Shown one piece after another: positions 51,662 to 59,735 of a stretch of 64,000 nt of DNA (positions are counted from its first letter, which is position 1; every line of letters starts with the position of its first letter). Source of the DNA: Novacetimonas pomaceti (GTDB lineage: Bacteria > Pseudomonadota > Alphaproteobacteria > Acetobacterales > Acetobacteraceae); NCBI RefSeq assembly GCF_003207955.1, contig NZ_NOXG01000001.1, positions 124,001 to 188,000 on the forward strand, written 5' to 3'. A model generated the notes under the pieces. The model saw nothing but the letters and a program-made list of their open reading frames with translations, was not told the DNA's origin and did no database searches. Position numbers and translations under genes: made by a program.

Positions 51662-53313
51662 GGATGGGCCGGGGCAGCGGGGGCCGGGGTGGTCGGAACC
51701 GGAGTGGCCGGAGCGGCTTTGCCCGGGGTCGCCGTGCCCGGGGTCGCCGTACCGGGGGTCGCCTTGCCGGGCGCAGGCGTGGCCGGCGCCGTCGTCGCGG
51801 GTGCCGCGGGCGTGACAGGGGTGGCGGGGGCCTGCTCTTCCGCCGGCGGGGTCTTGGTCACGGGGGGCCTGGCCTGTGTCGTGGGCGTGTTGACCATGGT
51901 CGGGCTTGCCGCCGTGGCCTTGGTGGTCTCGATCGTGACCGGCAGGCCCGCCATCGCATGCACGACCTTCAGCCCTTCCTGCAGCTGGAAATCGGTCGTG
52001 GGCTTCATCGGGTCATAATCCGGCCACCCGGCGGGCGGTTCATGCGGCAGGGACTTCGCAATGGCGGGCAGGTCGGTGCGCACCGGGGCCTGTGCCGTGT
52101 TGCCGCCGCTGTTCTTGATGATGTGCGCCAGATCCGCCTCGCGGATGCTGTAGCTGTCGTCGTCGCGGCTTTCCTTGACCACGATGTCCGGCACGATGCC
52201 CAGCCCCTGGATGGATCGGCCCGACGGCGTGTAATAGCGCGCGGTCGTCAGGCGGATCGCGCCTTCGCCCGGGATGGGCAGGATCGTCTGCACCGATCCC
52301 TTGCCGAACGTCTTTTCACCCACCAGCACGGCGCGATGATGGTCCTGCAGGGCACCCGCCACGATTTCACTGGCGGAGGCGGAACCACCGTTGATCAGCA
52401 CCACGATCGGCAGGCCGTTGGTGATGTCCACGTTATGCGCATCCCACCGCTGGCTGTCCTGCGCGTGACGTGCGCGGGTGGAGACGATCTCGCCATTCTT
52501 GATGAAATCGCCGCTGACATCGATCGCCTGCGTCAGCAGCCCGCCCGGATCGGACCGCAGGTCGATGACAAGGCCATTGAGCTTGCCGTGCGCCTGGCCC
52601 TGCAGCTTCTTGTAGGCATCAAGCAGCCCGTGCTGCGTTTCCTCGTTGAACTGCGCGATGCGGATATAGCCGGTGGAGTCATAAAGGGCGGACTTGATGA
52701 CCTGCAGCGGGATGATCGCGCGCGTCAGCGTCACGATGATCGGCTTGGGCGTCTTTTCACGGATCAGGGTCAGGGTGATGCGGGTATTGGGTTTCCCCCG
52801 CATGCGCGAGACGACCTGGTCCAGCGGCTGTCCGTCGATATTCTTGCCATCGAGGGCGACGATGTAATCGCCCGGCTTGATCCCGGCGCGCGCCGCCGGC
52901 GTATTGTCCACCGGCGAGACGACGCGCACGTGCCCGTCCTCCCCATGCACCTCGAGGCCGAGGCCGCCGAACGTACCCTTGGTCTGGGCCTGAAGGTCGG
53001 AAAACTGCTTTTCCGTCATGTAGGAGCTGTGCGGGTCAAGGCCGCTGAGCATGCCGTTGAGCGCATTGGTGATGAGGTCGCGGGTGGAGACGGGTTCGAC
53101 GTAATTCGCCTTCACCTTTTCCAGCACGTAGCCGAACAGGAACATCAGCTGTTCGATTTCGTGCGGGGAATTGTCCTTGGGTGACGGGCTGTCCGCATGC
53201 GCAATGGAGGTCAGGTCAAGCCACCGCCCGCCGGAATGCAAGGCGAGCTGGGGGCCTGCCGCGATGCCAGCAAGAAAGGCGCAACCAAGCAGCAGGCCAT
53301 TACGGAACTTCAT
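51658..53313 (-). CDS. ctpA: Carboxyl-terminal processing protease, S41 family
   Basis: This 551-residue periplasmic protease has a signal peptide (residues 1 to about 41). A PDZ domain begins at KGTFGGLGLEVHGEDGHVRV near residues 115-190. The S41 core carries the catalytic serine in NGGSASASEIVAGAL and the lysine in GEKTFGKGSVQTILPIPG. The last 70 residues are a Pro/Ala/Thr tail with PGTAT repeats. I chose ATG 53313, with AGGAGA upstream; a longer frame has an arginine-rich start without a Shine-Dalgarno. It is followed by rppH. Confidence 0.94.
   Translation of the reverse strand: MKFRNGLLLGCAFLAGIAAGPQLALHSGGRWLDLTSIAHADSPSPKDNSPHEIEQLMFLFGYVLEKVKANYVEPVSTRDLITNALNGMLSGLDPHSSYMTEKQFSDLQAQTKGTFGGLGLEVHGEDGHVRVVSPVDNTPAARAGIKPGDYIVALDGKNIDGQPLDQVVSRMRGKPNTRITLTLIREKTPKPIIVTLTRAIIPLQVIKSALYDSTGYIRIAQFNEETQHGLLDAYKKLQGQAHGKLNGLVIDLRSDPGGLLTQAIDVSGDFIKNGEIVSTRARHAQDSQRWDAHNVDITNGLPIVVLINGGSASASEIVAGALQDHHRAVLVGEKTFGKGSVQTILPIPGEGAIRLTTARYYTPSGRSIQGLGIVPDIVVKESRDDDSYSIREADLAHIIKNSGGNTAQAPVRTDLPAIAKSLPHEPPAGWPDYDPMKPTTDFQLQEGLKVVHAMAGLPVTIETTKATAASPTMVNTPTTQARPPVTKTPPAEEQAPATPVTPAAPATTAPATPAPGKATPGTATPGTATPGKAAPATPVPTTPAPAAPAHP
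51720..51764. repeat. 15-nt tandem repeats in the ctpA tail
   Basis: Three 15-nt units (51720, 51735 and 51750) of the form TGCCCGGGGTCGCCG encode PGTAT steps in the C-terminal tail of CtpA. The first two are identical. Such units can vary in copy number without shifting the frame. Confidence 0.7.
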
Positions 53314-53459
53314 GCGTCGTCGTCTCCTGAATGGCCAGCCACGCATCGGTGGGCAGCCTGCATATGGTGACCTGTCCATGGGGGCGGCAGGTCATCGTCC
53401 GTCATCGGTCGCACACCTTATACCGAACTTGCACCACACGGAAACCGTGTAAACCAATT

Positions 53460-54815
53460 CTACAGATATGGCGCGGGGTTAACGGTGGCGCCCCCGCGCC
53501 GCAGCTGCACGAACAGGGTGGGGCGGGCCTGCGTGTCCGACCATGGCGGCATCTGTCCCACCGGCGCGCCCTTTACGATCTGCTGTCCGGGGGCGACGGC
53601 CATGTCCCCGATCCCCGCAAGGACAAAGCGGTAATGCTGTCCACAGTTCAGGATCATCATCTGCCCGTAGGAGCGGAAGGGCCCGGCAAAGTCGACTCGT
53701 CCGCTGCAGGGCGCGCGGACGGTCGCGCGCGATGGCGGGGCATAGGTAACGCCGCTTGCCGGGCCGCTTTCGGTCGTCTGGCCCCAGCGCGTGACGATGC
53801 TGCCGGGCACGGGCGCGCCCGCCGTCCCGGCGCGTGTGGCGTTGACGCCCGGACCGGGGCCCGCGGCAAGGGCGCGCGCATGGGCCCGCGCGGCGTCGGC
53901 TTCCTGCATGCGGTGGGCGCGTTCGGCTTCCTGCGCCGCGCGTTCCAGATTGGCCTGCGCGGTGCGTTCCACCTCCTCGATGCGCGTGATCGCGTCCTGC
54001 AGGCTCGACGCCCGGCGTGCCGCGTCTTCGACCTGCTGGGTCGCGCTGCGCACGGCCGCGTTCGACTGGCGTTGCGCCTCCAGCGCGGCATGGGCGGAAC
54101 GGTTGACGCTGTCGCGCTGCGCCTCCTGCTGCGCCAGCAGCTGGCCCATACGGTTTTTCTGCTGCGCCAGTTCGTCGTCAAGCTGCGCCAGGCGGGCGCG
54201 ACGGTCATGGATCTGGCGTGCCTGCTGGGAAATGCGCGTCATGAGCCCGCGCATCACCAGAAGCCCGGTTACCGCGCGATCGGCAGGCAGCGGCACGGCA
54301 AGCAGCGTATCGGCGGGATAGAGCGAAAGGCGTTCGACCACCGGCAGCAGGGGGGTCATCGCCGCCACTTCCCGCGCCAGCGCACTGCGCAGGGTATCCT
54401 GTTCGGTGTGCAGCGCCGAAATCCGGCTGTCGAGGTCGGCCGTGTCCTGTTCCGTGCGCTGCAGCCGGGCGGTGGCGTCCACCGTGGCGGCGGACAGTTC
54501 CGTCGCGCGCGCGGCATCGCGCTGCGCCTGTGCCTCGGCATCGTGCTGGGCCTTGATGCGGGCCTGCATTTCCGCGCCCTGCTGCTTTTCACGCGCCAGC
54601 AGGTTTTCACGCGCCAGCCGGGCATTTTCGATCTGGCGCCGGATGCCCTGCGTTTCATGCGCCTCCTCATGGGACGCATGCGCGGTGGCGGCATGAAGGA
54701 CATGTCCCGCCGCATGATGGGGGTGTGATGCCGTGGATGGCGTCGCGGCGGGGGCGGGGGACATGGCCTGCGCGATGGCGAGGCATGCCCCCACGGCTAC
54801 CGCGCGACGCGGCAT
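53460..54815 (-). CDS. envC: EnvC-like murein hydrolase activator with degenerate LytM domain
   Basis: This 451-residue exported protein has a long coiled coil (about residues 55-335), then a LytM/M23 domain. The metal-binding residues of active M23 enzymes are missing: the usual HLH triplet is replaced by TLFVQL, and the first histidine site by GVTYAPPS. This is what EnvC-type amidase activators show, so it should regulate an amidase during cell separation and not cut murein itself. A histidine/alanine-rich stretch follows the signal peptide. Order gpmI, envC, ctpA on the same strand is common. Confidence 0.88.
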   Translation of the reverse strand: MPRRAVAVGACLAIAQAMSPAPAATPSTASHPHHAAGHVLHAATAHASHEEAHETQGIRRQIENARLARENLLAREKQQGAEMQARIKAQHDAEAQAQRDAARATELSAATVDATARLQRTEQDTADLDSRISALHTEQDTLRSALAREVAAMTPLLPVVERLSLYPADTLLAVPLPADRAVTGLLVMRGLMTRISQQARQIHDRRARLAQLDDELAQQKNRMGQLLAQQEAQRDSVNRSAHAALEAQRQSNAAVRSATQQVEDAARRASSLQDAITRIEEVERTAQANLERAAQEAERAHRMQEADAARAHARALAAGPGPGVNATRAGTAGAPVPGSIVTRWGQTTESGPASGVTYAPPSRATVRAPCSGRVDFAGPFRSYGQMMILNCGQHYRFVLAGIGDMAVAPGQQIVKGAPVGQMPPWSDTQARPTLFVQLRRGGATVNPAPYL

Positions 54816-54835
54816 GAGGACGTGAAGGCGGGCCG

Positions 54836-56419
54836 TCAGGATGGCGTCGGTCCATCCAGCAGCGAGTGTCCGGTCATGGCGGCAGGCTGCGGCAGGCCCA
54901 TCAGCGCCAGCAGGGTGGGGGCGATATCCGCCAGCCGCCCGTCATGCAGGCGCTGGCCCGTCGCGCCATGCAGGACAACCGGCACGACGTTGAGGGTATG
55001 GGCGGTATGCGGTCCCTGGGTCTGCGGGTCGAACATGGTTTCGGCATTGCCATGATCCGCCGTCACCAGCAACGCGCCGCCCGCCCGGTCGATCGCCGCG
55101 ACAATCCGGCCCAGCCCGGCATCGACGGCCTCCACCGCCCTGATCGCGGCGGCCAGGACGCCGGTATGGCCAACCATGTCGGGATTGGCGAAATTCAGCA
55201 CGATCAGGTCGTATTCGCCGCTGTCGATGGCCTTCACCGCGCGGTCGGTCAGTTCCGGCGCCGACATTTCGGGCTGCAGGTCATAGGTCGCGACCTTGGG
55301 CGAGGGCACCATGATGCGGTCCTCGCCAGGGAGCTGTTCCTCCCGCCCGCCATTGAGGAAGTAGGTGACGTGGGGATATTTCTCCGTCTCCGCCATGCGG
55401 AGCTGCCTGCGTCCCGCCGCCGAGACGACATCGCCCAGCAGGTCGCGCAGTTCCTGCGGCGCGAACAGGACGCCAATCAGCCGCGCCAGCCGGTCGCTGT
55501 AGCGCGTCATGCCAAGGACGGCGGCGAAATGGACGACGCGCGCGCGCCTGAACCCCTCGAACCCTTCCTCCAGCAGCGCGTCGAGCAGCTGGCGTATCCG
55601 GTCGGCGCGGAAATTGAAGGACAGGATGCCATCGCCATCCTTCATGCCCTGGTAATCGCCGATGACCGTGGGCTCGATGAACTCGTCGGTGATGTCGCGG
55701 GCATAGGACGCCTCCAGCACAGCATCGGGCGTCGTGGCGCGCGGGCCATTGGCGCAGACGATGACGTCATATACCTTTTGCACGCGTTCCCACCGCCGGT
55801 CGCGGTCCATGGCGTAATAGCGTCCCGAAATGCTGGCCACGCGCGCCTGTGGCGGCAGGTCGCGCAGCAGGCGGGCGACGTAATCGCGCCCGGAATGCGG
55901 CGCGGTGTCGCGGCCGTCGCTGAAGACATGCAGGGCGACGGGGATGCCCGCCGCGCACACGATCCGCGCCAGTTCGGCGGCATGGTCCTGGTGCGAATGC
56001 ACCCCCCCGTCGGAGACAAGGCCCATCAGGTGGCAGGTTCCGCCGCTTTTCTTCAGCGCGTCGAGGAAATCGCGCATGACCGGGCTCTGCGCCGCCGTTC
56101 CGTCGCGCAGGGCCCTGGTGATGCGCGGCAGTTCCTGCATGACGACGCGGCCCGCGCCGATATTGAGGTGACCGACCTCGGAATTGCCCATCTGCCCTTC
56201 CGGCAGGCCGACATCCTCCCCACATGTGCGCAGGAAGGCGTGCGGGTCATGGCCCCACAGTTGGTCGAAGGTCGGGGTGTCGGCGGCCATCACGGCGTTG
56301 TCCGACGGGTCCTCGCGCCATCCGAAACCATCAAGGATCGCCAGCATGACGGGGCGGCGGGCCTGTGTGTGGGGGGACTGGGTCGCGGGGCTGTGCGCCT
56401 GGGTGGGCTGAGCGGGCAT
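54836..56419 (-). CDS. gpmI: 2,3-bisphosphoglycerate-independent phosphoglycerate mutase
   Basis: This 527-residue metalloenzyme interconverts 3- and 2-phosphoglycerate. VMLAILDGFGWR near residue 24 holds the first metal aspartate; GQMGNSEVGHLNIGAGR near residue 75 holds the catalytic serine. FNFRADRIRQLL and VTADHGNAETMFDP contain further metal and substrate residues. The Pro/Gln-rich N-terminal 22 residues lie outside the core. It leads the gpmI-envC-ctpA-rppH run. Confidence 0.96.
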   Translation of the reverse strand: MPAQPTQAHSPATQSPHTQARRPVMLAILDGFGWREDPSDNAVMAADTPTFDQLWGHDPHAFLRTCGEDVGLPEGQMGNSEVGHLNIGAGRVVMQELPRITRALRDGTAAQSPVMRDFLDALKKSGGTCHLMGLVSDGGVHSHQDHAAELARIVCAAGIPVALHVFSDGRDTAPHSGRDYVARLLRDLPPQARVASISGRYYAMDRDRRWERVQKVYDVIVCANGPRATTPDAVLEASYARDITDEFIEPTVIGDYQGMKDGDGILSFNFRADRIRQLLDALLEEGFEGFRRARVVHFAAVLGMTRYSDRLARLIGVLFAPQELRDLLGDVVSAAGRRQLRMAETEKYPHVTYFLNGGREEQLPGEDRIMVPSPKVATYDLQPEMSAPELTDRAVKAIDSGEYDLIVLNFANPDMVGHTGVLAAAIRAVEAVDAGLGRIVAAIDRAGGALLVTADHGNAETMFDPQTQGPHTAHTLNVVPVVLHGATGQRLHDGRLADIAPTLLALMGLPQPAAMTGHSLLDGPTPS

Positions 56420-56512
56420 GGGTTGTTCCTCTCCCTTATTTTGTCGCCCATAATGCCCTAAATGACATCAGTGCGGAATGCCTGCCGGGGCATTATGAAA
56501 GGAAAAAAGACG

Positions 56513-56917
56513 ATGGGCCAAACGGAAAAAGGATCGGGCGGCTGTGGCTGCCTGACGCCGGAACAGCTGCGCGTCCTGCGTGAACACGGGACGGAACGTC
56601 CGGGTTCCAGCCCGCTGAATGATGAAAAACGGGCCGGGGAATACCGTTGCGCGGGATGTGGGGCGCCGCTGTTCCGCTCGTCGGCCAAATATGACAGCGG
56701 CAGCGGCTGGCCCTCCTTCAGCGAGGCGATCGCCGGCGCGGTCGCCACCACCACCGATACCAGCCACGGCATGGTCCGCACGGAAGTACACTGCGCCCGT
56801 TGCAACGGGCATCTGGGCCATGTCTTTCCCGACGGGCCGCCGCCCACGGGGCTGCGATACTGCATGAATGGCATCGTGCTGGATTTCGTCCCGCGTGACG
56901 CGGGGGCCTGCGCATGA
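56513..56917 (+). CDS. msrB: Peptide methionine-(R)-S-oxide reductase
   Basis: MsrB (134 residues from this start) repairs oxidised methionine. Zinc cysteines appear in YRCAGCGAPLF and HCARCNGHLGHVF, and the site FDSGSGWPSF-like YDSGSGWPSF is intact. The C-terminal RYCMNGIVLDF carries the catalytic cysteine. I chose ATG 56513, with AAAGGA 9 nt upstream; longer in-frame ATGs at 56462 and 56495 lack support. It overlaps upp by 4 nt. Confidence 0.94.
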   Translation: MGQTEKGSGGCGCLTPEQLRVLREHGTERPGSSPLNDEKRAGEYRCAGCGAPLFRSSAKYDSGSGWPSFSEAIAGAVATTTDTSHGMVRTEVHCARCNGHLGHVFPDGPPPTGLRYCMNGIVLDFVPRDAGACA

Positions 56918-57591
56918 CGCGCGAAGCGGGCGCGGCGGGAGGCCAGGCGGCCTTCGGGGATGATCCCGACGTGGTGGTGCTGACCCATCCGCTGGCGCGG
57001 CACAAGCTGACCCTGCTGCGTGATGCGCGCACGTCCACCGGGGAATTCCGCCGTCTGGCGCGCGAACTCAGCATGCTGGCGGGGTATGAGGCCCTGCGTG
57101 ACCTGCCGGTGGAGGACGTGGAAATCGACACGCCGCTGGAACGCATGACCGGCCAACAGCTTGCGGGAAAGAAGCTCTGCCTCGTCTCCATCCTGCGGGC
57201 GGGGAACGGGATCCTGGACGGGATGCTTGATCTTGTCCCGTCGGCGCGGGTGGGGCATGTCGGCCTGTATCGCGACCCGGCGACGCTGGAGCCCGTGGAA
57301 TATTACCTCAAGCTGCCGGATGACCTTGCCCGGCGACGCTGCGTCGTCGTTGACCCGATGCTGGCGACCGGGCACAGCGCCGTCGCCGCCATTACGCGCC
57401 TGAAACAGGCCGGGGCCGACAGCATCGTTTTCGTCTGCCTGCTGGCCGCGCCCGAGGGGGTTGCCTGCCTGCGCGCGGCGCATCCCGACGTGCGGGTGGT
57501 TACCTGTGCCATTGACCGGGGGCTGGACGATCATGGCTACATCCGTCCGGGCCTTGGCGACGCGGGGGACCGGCTGTTCGGCACAAAATGA
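56914..57591 (+). CDS. upp: Uracil phosphoribosyltransferase
   Basis: Upp (225 residues) makes UMP from uracil and PRPP. HPLARHKLTLLRDARTSTGEF is the N-terminal signature, and VVDPMLATGHSAVAAITRLK is the PRPP-binding loop. VTCAIDRGLDDHGYIRPGLG near the end binds uracil. About 15 residues before the core make it longer than the 208-residue E. coli form. It is coupled to msrB (ATGA) and followed by a terminator. Confidence 0.96.
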   Translation: MTREAGAAGGQAAFGDDPDVVVLTHPLARHKLTLLRDARTSTGEFRRLARELSMLAGYEALRDLPVEDVEIDTPLERMTGQQLAGKKLCLVSILRAGNGILDGMLDLVPSARVGHVGLYRDPATLEPVEYYLKLPDDLARRRCVVVDPMLATGHSAVAAITRLKQAGADSIVFVCLLAAPEGVACLRAAHPDVRVVTCAIDRGLDDHGYIRPGLGDAGDRLFGTK

Positions 57592-57897
57592 GAGCACTGT
57601 CCCGATGCCGGGCGTCAGCCTGCATCGGGGCCGTGCCGGGCATTCCGGAAATGTCGCGTCATAAGCATGAGGCACGCCATGCGGCCATGCGCCATGGGGC
57701 GAACGCAGTTACGTGTAAAATCAGGCGGCCTGCCAACGGGTGCTGGCGTATTCCCGCGATCCTGAGCGTGCCGGGACGGTCAGGGCGCCCGTTTCCGGAC
57801 ACGCCCACATCCCCGCTTTGGCGGGAAACTATCGCAGGGTCGATCCTGATGACCGGTCCAGGCGCGGTTTCCGACAGCAGGTAACGCGGGGCATGGC
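57592..57897. other. Gap after upp, no gene supported
   Basis: This 306-base stretch holds no convincing gene. A 98-residue open frame starting at 57588 has no family feature and no Shine-Dalgarno. A short CCCGC-TTTG-GCGGG hairpin lies near 57812-57825. I see nothing else. Confidence 0.5.
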
Positions 57898-57923
57898 CGT
57901 TGCGGCAGGGCCGCGGCGTTTTA
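57898..57923 (+). terminator. Terminator between upp and ilvA
   Basis: CGTTGCGGC, an AGG loop and GCCGCGGCG form a 9-bp stem with two G-U pairs, followed by TTTT that touches the ilvA stop. It probably ends upp transcription. Confidence 0.6.
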
Positions 57924-59120
57924 GCAGGTGCGACGGACGATATAGGTCTTGGACAGTTCCGTCTCCAGCTGGCGGGCATGTTCCGGGTCGCGGGCCTCGA
58001 CCATGATTTCCAGCTCGGCCGCCTGCACGCTGGGCGTGGTGAACAGCCGCTGGTGCGAGACCTCGATGATGTTGCCGCCCGCGTCCCCGATCCTGCGGGA
58101 GATATCGGCCAGCACGCCCGGCCGGTCGGGAATTTCCATCTTCAGGGACAAAAGCCGCCCGTCTCGCAGCAGGGAGCGCAGGAGCGTGTTGGCAAGGATG
58201 CGGCTGTCAATGTTGCCGCCCGTGACCGGCAGCGCCACGCGCTTTCCCCGGAACATCTCGGGATAGGTCAGGACCGCCGCCAGCGCCGTGGCGCCCGCGC
58301 CCTCGCTGACCTGCTTGGCCCCTTCGGCCAGCATGGTGATCGCGGTCTCGATCGCGCTTTCGGGAACCGTCAGCACGCCCGAGACATGTTCGCGCATGAC
58401 CTCCAGCGGCTGGCGCCCTACCTTGAGGACGGCGATCCCTTCGGCAATGGTGGGACCGCCCGGCGGCAGCAGCTCATCCCCCGGAAAGCCGGAGAGGGAG
58501 GAGTAATTTTCCACCTGCACGCCGATGATATCCATGCCCGGACGCAGCGCGCGCGCCGTGACCGCGCACCCCGACAGCAGGCCGCCGCCGCCGATGGGAC
58601 AGACGAACGTGTCGAGTTCGCCCGCATCCTCCAGCAGTTCGAGGGCGAAGGTGCCCTGTCCGGCCATCACCTCGGGATCGTCATAGGGATGGACGAAGAC
58701 CCGGCCCTCACGCTCGCACAGGGCGTTGGCATGGGCCATCGCCTCGGCAAAGCTGTCGCCTTCGAGGACGACGCGCGCCCCCCATGCCGCCGTGCGCGTC
58801 ACCTTGGCCACGGGGGTAAAGCGCGGCATGACGATGACCGCGTCAATACCGAGGAGGGAGGCATGGCGCGCCACCCCCTGCGCATGGTTCCCGGCGGAAA
58901 CGGTGATGACGCCGCGCCTGCGCTCGCCTTCGTCAAGCAGCGCCAGCTTGTTGGCGGCCCCACGCTCCTTGAAGGAGCCGACCGCCTGCAGGTTGTCGAG
59001 CTTGAGCACGATATCCGCGCCGGTCGCCTGCGAAAGCGCCTGCGACGGCACGGTGGGGGTGCGCAGGACACGCCCGTTGATGCGCCGCGCGGCGGCACGG
59101 ATATCGTCAAGTGTGATCAC
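57921..59120 (-). CDS. ilvA: Threonine ammonia-lyase
   Basis: This 399-residue PLP enzyme makes 2-oxobutanoate from threonine, the first step to isoleucine. The PLP lysine is in AVGSFKERGAANKL near residue 52, and the PLP phosphate site GGGGLLSGCA is near 175. A C-terminal ACT domain starts near residue 322 (LKMEIPDRPGVLADISRRIG). It ends with IVRRTC. I chose GTG 59120 (MITLDDIRAAARRING) because it lies just after the greA stop with GAGG upstream. ATG 59174 would overlap greA. Confidence 0.9.
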   Translation of the reverse strand: MITLDDIRAAARRINGRVLRTPTVPSQALSQATGADIVLKLDNLQAVGSFKERGAANKLALLDEGERRRGVITVSAGNHAQGVARHASLLGIDAVIVMPRFTPVAKVTRTAAWGARVVLEGDSFAEAMAHANALCEREGRVFVHPYDDPEVMAGQGTFALELLEDAGELDTFVCPIGGGGLLSGCAVTARALRPGMDIIGVQVENYSSLSGFPGDELLPPGGPTIAEGIAVLKVGRQPLEVMREHVSGVLTVPESAIETAITMLAEGAKQVSEGAGATALAAVLTYPEMFRGKRVALPVTGGNIDSRILANTLLRSLLRDGRLLSLKMEIPDRPGVLADISRRIGDAGGNIIEVSHQRLFTTPSVQAAELEIMVEARDPEHARQLETELSKTYIVRRTC

Positions 59121-59130
59121 GTCATATGCC

Positions 59131-59604
59131 TCAGCCGTAGGTGACGGCCAGTATTTCGTAAGTGCGGTCGCCACCGGGGGCGGGGACCGAAACGCTGTCG
59201 CCCACGCTCTTGCCGATCAGCGACTTGGCCAGCGGGGAGGAGATCGACAGAAGCCCCTGCTTGATGTCGGCCTCATAGACGCCGACGATCTGGTAGGTGA
59301 CTTCCTTGTCCGTTTCCTCGTCCACCAGATGGACGCGGGCCCCGAACTTCACCTGGTCGCCCGACAGGGAGGCGGGATCGATCACCTCGGCTGAGGAGAC
59401 GATTTCCTCCAGCTCCAGGATGCGGCCCTCGGTAAAGGACTGGCGTTCGCGCGCCGCATGGTATTCGGCGTTCTCCGACAGGTCGCCGTGGCTGCGCGCC
59501 TCGGCGATGGCCCGTATGATGGCAGGACGTTCTTCACTCTTGAGCTTGCGAAGTTCTTCTTCGAGCCGTTGCAGGCCTGGGCCTGTCATCGGAAATTTCT
59601 GCAA
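59131..59604 (-). CDS. greA: Transcription elongation factor GreA
   Basis: GreA (157 residues) rescues backtracked RNA polymerase. The coiled-coil tip DLSENAEYHAARERQ near residues 41-55 holds the two acids that act at the active site. The C-terminal domain with SISSPLAKSLIGKSVGD is typical. It starts at TTG 59604 (MQKFPMTGPG) with GGGGA upstream; ATG 59589 is an alternative. It is followed by ilvA after 10 nt. Confidence 0.95.
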   Translation of the reverse strand: MQKFPMTGPGLQRLEEELRKLKSEERPAIIRAIAEARSHGDLSENAEYHAARERQSFTEGRILELEEIVSSAEVIDPASLSGDQVKFGARVHLVDEETDKEVTYQIVGVYEADIKQGLLSISSPLAKSLIGKSVGDSVSVPAPGGDRTYEILAVTYG

Positions 59605-59735
59605 GATGTATCCCCGGGGTGAAGGTCAGCGTTCGACGACTGACGGATGGTGTGGTCATGGCGAACGCCCGCATGAAACACCCCCCGCCCGCCGGACGCC
59701 ATCGGGGCGCGGACGGGCAGGGGGATGCGGGACGT

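Noticed and set aside
51720..51764. CRISPR-like repeat array
   Set aside because: The repeats are 15 nt, directly adjacent and in frame within ctpA, so they are coding tandem repeats.
54866..56461. 531-residue open frame opposite gpmI
   Set aside because: The minus-strand frame has the GpmI catalytic motifs; the plus-strand frame is low in hydrophobic pattern and rich in Arg, Gln and His.
57588..57884. 98-residue open frame after upp
   Set aside because: It has no Shine-Dalgarno, starts inside the upp stop region and has no family-like segments.
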